A DNA stretch of 64,000 nucleotides from NCBI RefSeq assembly GCF_037392515.1, contig NC_090281.1:51872753-51936752 (forward strand). Direction: 5' to 3'. The notes beneath the pieces were generated by a model. The model saw only the letters and a list, made by a program, of their open reading frames with translations, searched no databases and was not told the origin of the DNA. This DNA comes from Haliotis asinina (Eukaryota; Mollusca; Gastropoda; Lepetellida; Haliotidae). The position numbers and the translations under genes are program-made. Shown one piece after another: positions 58,912 to 64,000 of the stretch (position 1 is the stretch's first letter; each line of letters begins with the position of its first letter).

Positions 58912-61900
58912 ATGGTAACAACTTGCTGTGTTCCGAGATGTAAGAACAGATTCAATAAGCACTCAAGCCTAGAATTTTACAGGATTCCTTGCGACCTTAA
59001 AACAAGAACCAAATGGACACTGGCAATATACAAAGATGCGAGCGTCACACCAAGCAAATGCAGCCGTATATGTGGGGATCATTTCATCACAGGTACATTT
59101 AGTAAATAAGTTGTGTATGCTGAGCTGACACAAGAGGGACTAGCCACAATTAATAGTTTTACAGCCTTGACTGCAAAACCACTCAATTGCACCAGGGAGA
59201 CGGTATAACCTTTTTGTAGATTATCCCAGATTTCATGTTGTAAATATAGACAGTTTTGGGTATTTTTATCAATGACAGGTGGATTTTTTCCAGTCACAGT
59301 CAACATGCAGAGAGAATGTAAAAAAATAAATTCACTGTTAAAAAACAGCCAAGGCTCCTTAAATACAATGATTATTCCCAATGCAGGATATTAACCATCC
59401 CAAAACACACTCGGATAATAATGTACATACACTTGGAAAGACTTTCGCCGTATACCCCATAAATTTTATTCTAGTCAAATGATTTCACCTGAATTAAATA
59501 TTCCTCATCTGATAAGAATGAGTTTTAACTGGTTTCTTTAATTGTATTTTAATATTTTGAAAAACTTCAAGAAATTCCACTCAAGGAAATGTTTCCTCAT
59601 TGTTAAAAGTTAGGACGGATACAGGCGGAAGTATTACCATACACTCGGTTACAACGGTACCTGCCACACTAACTGGTTTGGTTTTAATTAGTTTTTCTTG
59701 TGGCTGATGAGACGAGAGTATATAAAAAGAAGCTCGGTACTCATGCACAAGTTACATCATTACATTTGTACTTGATTTGTTTGATTTCAAATAAAGACAG
59801 ATGTACATTCAATAATGTTATTTCCTCTTGAAATTTTAGCAACAAATTGATTGAAACTTGGAAGTGATTTTGTTTCACATTGTTGTCTCCCCTGCATACA
59901 TGACAATCAAATGCCAGCAATTGACAATGGTATGTAAAATTTACTGTTTCATTGGAAAATACTAGGATCTGCCAAGTAAGAGTCAGTCATTGTGTCTGCC
60001 AATGCAACTGTGGATCACAATATAGTTGCCCATATTAAAATTATTGTAATGAATATGTTTTACCTAGCCCTTTTGTATATATAAAAGCACCTTGATTATT
60101 ACATGTGAAAGGTGACTTGAATAGATATTTGCAAATATGGAAGTAATAATATACTTACCTCTGAGTTCGCTGTGTAAATTCTCAAAAAATGGTGTCATAC
60201 AGCACAAGGCCTCGTCACTCCTCCAACCAGGAAACTGTAGACTACTGGTGGGTGTGGCCAATTGTTTTTGATGTATGTAAAACTAAATGTTGAATAAATC
60301 AATGGCGATGGGATCACTTGTAATTTATTTAAGTGATATATAGTAAACCCACTCATGATAACACTCCCTACATGGGTGATGAAATATGTTATGAGAAGGA
60401 TTTTGTTGAAACTCATAAATGGGTGAATCAGTCTTGCCATATGAGAATATTTGTGTTATTGCATGTACATATACCATGTTTACAGGCATGGAGGTATGTT
60501 ACGAGATAACTAACACTTTCAATTAGTATCCATTTGGTGTATATATACATATATGCTCATCATGCAAGAGACCTAGGTTTTATGGCCAACCGGGTACAAT
60601 GCCAAGCCTAATTCTTTTGTTACCTTCCATGATACCTTCTTGGAATATCATGAAAAGCAGCATAAAAACTTACAGTCTCACCTGTTCACAAGGATTCAGA
60701 AATTGAAATGGTCATTATCAATCACAGTATGGCACATGTATTTGGAAAGCATGTAGGCAAATACTGTAAGTTAAAAGTTCTTATTATCAAGCTCATTGTA
60801 ACTCATATGTGAGTACCCATGAGTTACAATTGGTTTTCAGGAACCCATTCTGGTTGGAAGAGGCAGCTATTATGATCAGGTGTTAAGGGATGCTGTCCTA
60901 GTTGACACTTGTCATTGAGTCCCAGATGTGCAGAACAATGCTATTGATGCCTGGATTGCCTTGTTCAGACTTGATTATTTACAGACAGCCACAATAATTA
61001 TTATATACTTATGATGTACCTGGAGATGGAATATTTCACAGTGTGCAGCATTAAATAGGGGGATTTCTAGTACTAGAATTTGTACTTTACTAAGAAAGTG
61101 AAATCCCAAATATGACATTTGTTGCATTTGACCACTTTCTAAATGGCATCGTGTAATCAAGATGGCTATTTTTCATTTATTGCCCTACCTGGTTAAAGAC
61201 CTTTCACAGTGAACTATTGTCTATTTGGGATTTCACTTACTTAGTAAAGGCACCTAATCGCCAGCAAGAAAGTGAAAGAAAGTGAAATCCCAAATATGAC
61301 ATTTGTTGCATTTGACCACTTTCTAAATGGCATCGTGTAATCATAGCTTTCGGCCGTGGGAGCCATGCCAATTTACACTCATCAGAGGGGTACACAAAGT
61401 ACGCAGTCTAGACTACCAGTTGTCCGACTTTCATTTTTGTGGAAGTCACGGTGGCTGAGCGGGCTAGGCGGCTGACTTTGTGTGCTGGCGATTAGGTGCC
61501 TGACTCTGAGGGTGCGGGTTCGAATCCCGGATGGGACTCAACCGAAAAAAGTACTAGAATTTGTACTTTACTAAGAAAGTGAAATCCCAAATATGACATT
61601 TGTTGCATTTGACCACTTTCTAAATGGCATCGTGTAATCATAGCTTTCGGCCGTGGGAGCCGTGCCAATTTACACTCATCAGAGGGGTACACAAAGTACG
61701 CAGTCTAGACTACCAGTTGTCCGACTTTCATTTTTGTGGAAGTCACGGTGGCTGAGCGGGCTAGGCGGCTGACTTTGTGTGCTGGCGATTAGGTGCCTGA
61801 CTCTGAGGGTGCGGGTTCGAATCCCGGATGGGACTCAACCGAAAAAAGTACTAGAATTTGTACTTTACTAAGAAAGTGAAATCCCAAATATGACATTTGT

Positions 61901-64000
61901 TGCATTTGACCACTTTCTAAATGGCATCGTGTAATCATAGCTTTCGGCCGTGGGAGCCGTGCCAATTTACTCTCATCAGAGGGGTACACAAAGTACGCAG
62001 TCTAGACTACCAGTTGTCCGACTTTCATTTTTGTGGAAGTCGCGGTGGCTGAGCGGGCTAGGCGGCTGACTTTGTGTGCTGGCGATTAGGTGCCTGACTC
62101 TGAGGGTGCGGGTTCGAATCCCGGATGGGACTCAACCGAAAAAAGTACTAGAATTTGTACTTTACTAAGAAAGTGAAATTCCCAAATATGACATTTGTTG
62201 CATTTGACCACTTTCTAAATGGCATCGTGTAATCATAGCTTTCGGCCGTGGGAGCCGTGCCAATTTACACTCATCAGAGGGGTACACAAAGTACGCAGTC
62301 TAGACTACCAGTTGTCCGACTTTCATTTTTGTGGAAGTCGCGGTGGCTGAGCGGGCTAGGCGGCTGACTTTGTGTGCTGGCGATTAGGTGCCTGACTCTG
62401 AGGGTGCGGGTTCGAATCCCGGATGGGACTCAACCGAAAAAAGTACTAGAATTTGTACTTTACTAAGAAAGTGAAATCCCAAATATGACATTTGTTGAAT
62501 AGCCATCTTGTTGGTATTTTAGGATTGTCTTTTGTCATGAATCATTTCTATCATATATTTTTTAATAATTGTCAGGAATGAGGAGCCCCGATCCAAGCCA
62601 TCCAGACTTTGTTCCATCTCTGTTTCCATCAACAACTCCTGAAGAACATCAAGCACTCAAAGACAAATATGCCTTGTAAGTTTTTTTGTCTTCATGATGG
62701 AAATATCACAAACAGTAAATCTAGAAGCTGTATGTAGGTGTTGTATTTGATATTAATAGGATACTTCTCAGAGTCAAGACTTGACTAAATGGCCAGTGAT
62801 GCCTTCAAACGTCTGTATAGAAGCATTCAGAGAAGTATGTCTGATTTGTGACTTGAAATGTGCATGAATGGGCAGCTGTAAATGGTAATAAAAATGCAAC
62901 ATCTGTCTGTGAGATATATTTTATATACGCTCAGTGTCGAAAGTAAACGCTTTTACAGGATGTTTGTTTTTTTGGTGTGTAGCCTGCCAGTCAAGATGAA
63001 CACTTCTGAACTTAATTAGTGAAGACATGAAGCAGAATTAATTCTGAAAGTTGAGATGTGTTGGCACAAGCATCCTTAACACTTAGAGATCACCCAGGGT
63101 GGTTCTTGTCAGATACATGCTGGTGCAGTATCACTGTAATATGCAAATTTTTAACCAATTATGACATGTTCACATTTCTAGATTTCGGAAAAAGCAAGAA
63201 CAGTCTCTGTCAGCAGCTTACAATGATCTTAATGCAGTGAATGAACTGTGGCTGGAAAAGGGATGGAATCAAGACTCCATTAACAAATTGTTCTCTGGTG
63301 ATAGAAGTCTCAGATCACAGAACCATTTCCAAACATACACACCAAACTCTTTGACAAGTACTCTTACACAACCACAGCCATCAAAAGACTACAGTCCAAT
63401 AAATTTTGTGCATTCACCTACAAGCCAGAAGGCACAAGACAAGTTTCTTATTCTGCAAGCAGTCGGTCAGAGGAAAATGGTGGTTCGTCTGGCTCAACCT
63501 GGCAAATATGGTGCTTCTATTGACCCATCTCAAGAAGGGCCGGCCAACAGAAACACTATGAAGGATGGCATATACATGTATATAAAATCATTCGAAAAAA
63601 CTGCTATGACTCATCAACTGGAAATGCCAGAAATACCAGTGAAGAAAGATAAGTGTACTCAGTTTGATGCATACATAGATGCTCCTGAAAATAGTAGTCC
63701 CGTGGAGGAATGTCCTTGTAGGCTTGTAGTAGGTATACAAGGCCAGGCAACTGTTCAGGAAGGGTCTCCACAGGTAGAAGTTAAGGCTCGATATTGTGAA
63801 AACTGTGTGAGACAAGAAACTGAAGATGAGGCATCATCTATGGACAAGTCCTTATCTGTAGTGGCTAATTCAACTGAAACTAAACATGGCAACATAGGTG
63901 GAAATGAACTTAGCTTTAATGGAATGGAAAACAGTTTTGATAGATGTGCTCCAGAAGATAGTGATAATGTTGACCAGAGAGAAGAGGTAATGGACACATC
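58912..64000 (+). CDS. THAP-domain protein, paralogue of the minus-strand gene, 3' end beyond window
   Basis: A probable zinc-dependent DNA-binding protein without a known name. Exons: 58912-59092, 62576-62675, 63182 to beyond 64000; phases 1 and 2 at the joins. THAP domain at residues 1 to about 65: C6, C10, C54, H57 form the C2CH site; FYRIP and W35 are present. Exon 2 gives the same motif as the neighbour (HPDFVPSLFPSTTPEE). Exon 3 starts with a helical region (LNAVNELWLEKGW) like the neighbour's (FKSLKRHWLECGF), then low-complexity sequence without a recognised domain up to the edge. Exons 1 and 2 have exactly the lengths (181, 100) and phases of exons 3 and 4 of the minus-strand gene. 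The first THAP domain of that gene has no partner here. Confidence 0.84.
59597..59830 (+). other. TATA-box to AATAAA module, possibly a solo LTR fossil
   Basis: TATATAAAAA at 59719-59728 is followed 70 bp later by AATAAA (59790-59795), the arrangement of a compact LTR promoter and poly(A) signal. TTTCCTC flanks the block on both sides (about 59590 and 59821). No internal viral parts are present. It could equally be chance or a small promoter. It lies in intron 1 of the plus-strand THAP gene. Confidence 0.25.
60836..60995 (+). repeat. SINE family B, old copy
   Basis: TTTTCAGGAACCCATTCTGG, TGCCTGGATTGCCTTGTTCA and GACTTGATTATTTACAGACA in family B order. Confidence 0.55.
61063..62510 (+). repeat. 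Tandem array of a 297-bp unit with a tRNA-like head, rearranged left edge
   Basis: Near-identical units start at 61551, 61848, 62145 and 62443 (last one partial), with one incomplete unit before 61551. The left edge holds a partial copy (about 61063-61157) and a short inverted piece (about 61227-61265). Each full unit ends in a tRNA-like block (61443-61540, 61740-61837, 62037-62134, 62335-62432) with A box TGGCTGAGCGG and B box GGTTCGAATCC, then GATGGGACTCAACC. The long variable region suggests descent from a Leu- or Ser-type tRNA. The acceptor stem pairs poorly, so I call it a tRNA-derived SINE rather than a working tRNA gene. Units differ at only a few positions. It lies in intron 1 of the plus-strand THAP gene. 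Confidence 0.85.

Noticed and set aside
59695-59760. Hammerhead ribozyme suggested by CTGATGAG near 59704
   Set aside because: The matching GAAA core and closing stems are not present at the right distance.
61492-61989. Identical 66-codon frames on the minus strand
   Set aside because: They are the complement of the tandem tRNA-like units and span the tRNA-like block; no protein family is recognised.
61443-62432. Four functional tRNA genes
   Set aside because: A and B boxes are perfect, but the acceptor stem has mismatches and the anticodon arm does not fold well by eye, so a tRNA-derived SINE head is the safer call. A tRNAscan-SE run would decide.

Overview
The window looks like nuclear DNA of a gastropod mollusc, most likely an abalone (Haliotis). 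The genes are intron-rich, with GT-AG junctions that keep frame. More than twenty copies of two tRNA-type SINE families end in the GTGAGTGAGTGAGTTT / CTCACTCACTC tail, which I remember as abundant in abalone genomes. The species is an inference from memory, not a search.

Layout: (1) 313-4177 (-) is the 5' part of squalene monooxygenase (SQLE), running off the left edge. (2) 4802-24807 (+) is a complete 14-exon uridine-cytidine kinase-like 1 gene (UCKL1, 545 aa), head-to-head with SQLE across 624 bp. Its introns hold a TTAA-flanked transposon, a young DIRS-type element, a decayed DIRS-type element, a small MITE, SINEs and a TCAC microsatellite. (3) 24808-30900 holds no recognisable gene and is probably a long UCKL1 3' UTR plus spacer. 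(4) 30923-46044 (-) is a complete 15-exon animal xylose isomerase (461 aa) with all metal ligands. Its first intron (7.5 kb) carries a mariner relic and a second TTAA-flanked element. One of its exon ends has been copied into a minisatellite. (5) 46045-49005 is SINE-rich spacer. (6) 49006-58499 (-) is a five-exon gene for a 1048-aa protein with two THAP domains and a transposase-type helix-turn-helix. (7) 58912-64000+ (+) is a second THAP gene, head-to-head with the first across 412 bp. The exons match those of its neighbour in length and phase, so the two are an inverted paralogous pair. Its first intron carries a tandem array of a 297-bp unit containing a tRNA-like SINE head.

SQLE (sterol synthesis), UCKL1 (pyrimidine salvage) and xylose isomerase (pentose/sugar isomerisation) are unrelated housekeeping or dietary enzymes, so no functional cluster is implied. 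The shared feature is layout: two divergent pairs (SQLE/UCKL1 and the THAP pair) and one convergent pair (UCKL1/xylose isomerase). The most unusual items are the THAP pair, the xylose isomerase exon-end minisatellite, the tRNA-like array and the two TTAA elements. Exon borders were worked out by hand from frame, splice sites and remembered family sequences.
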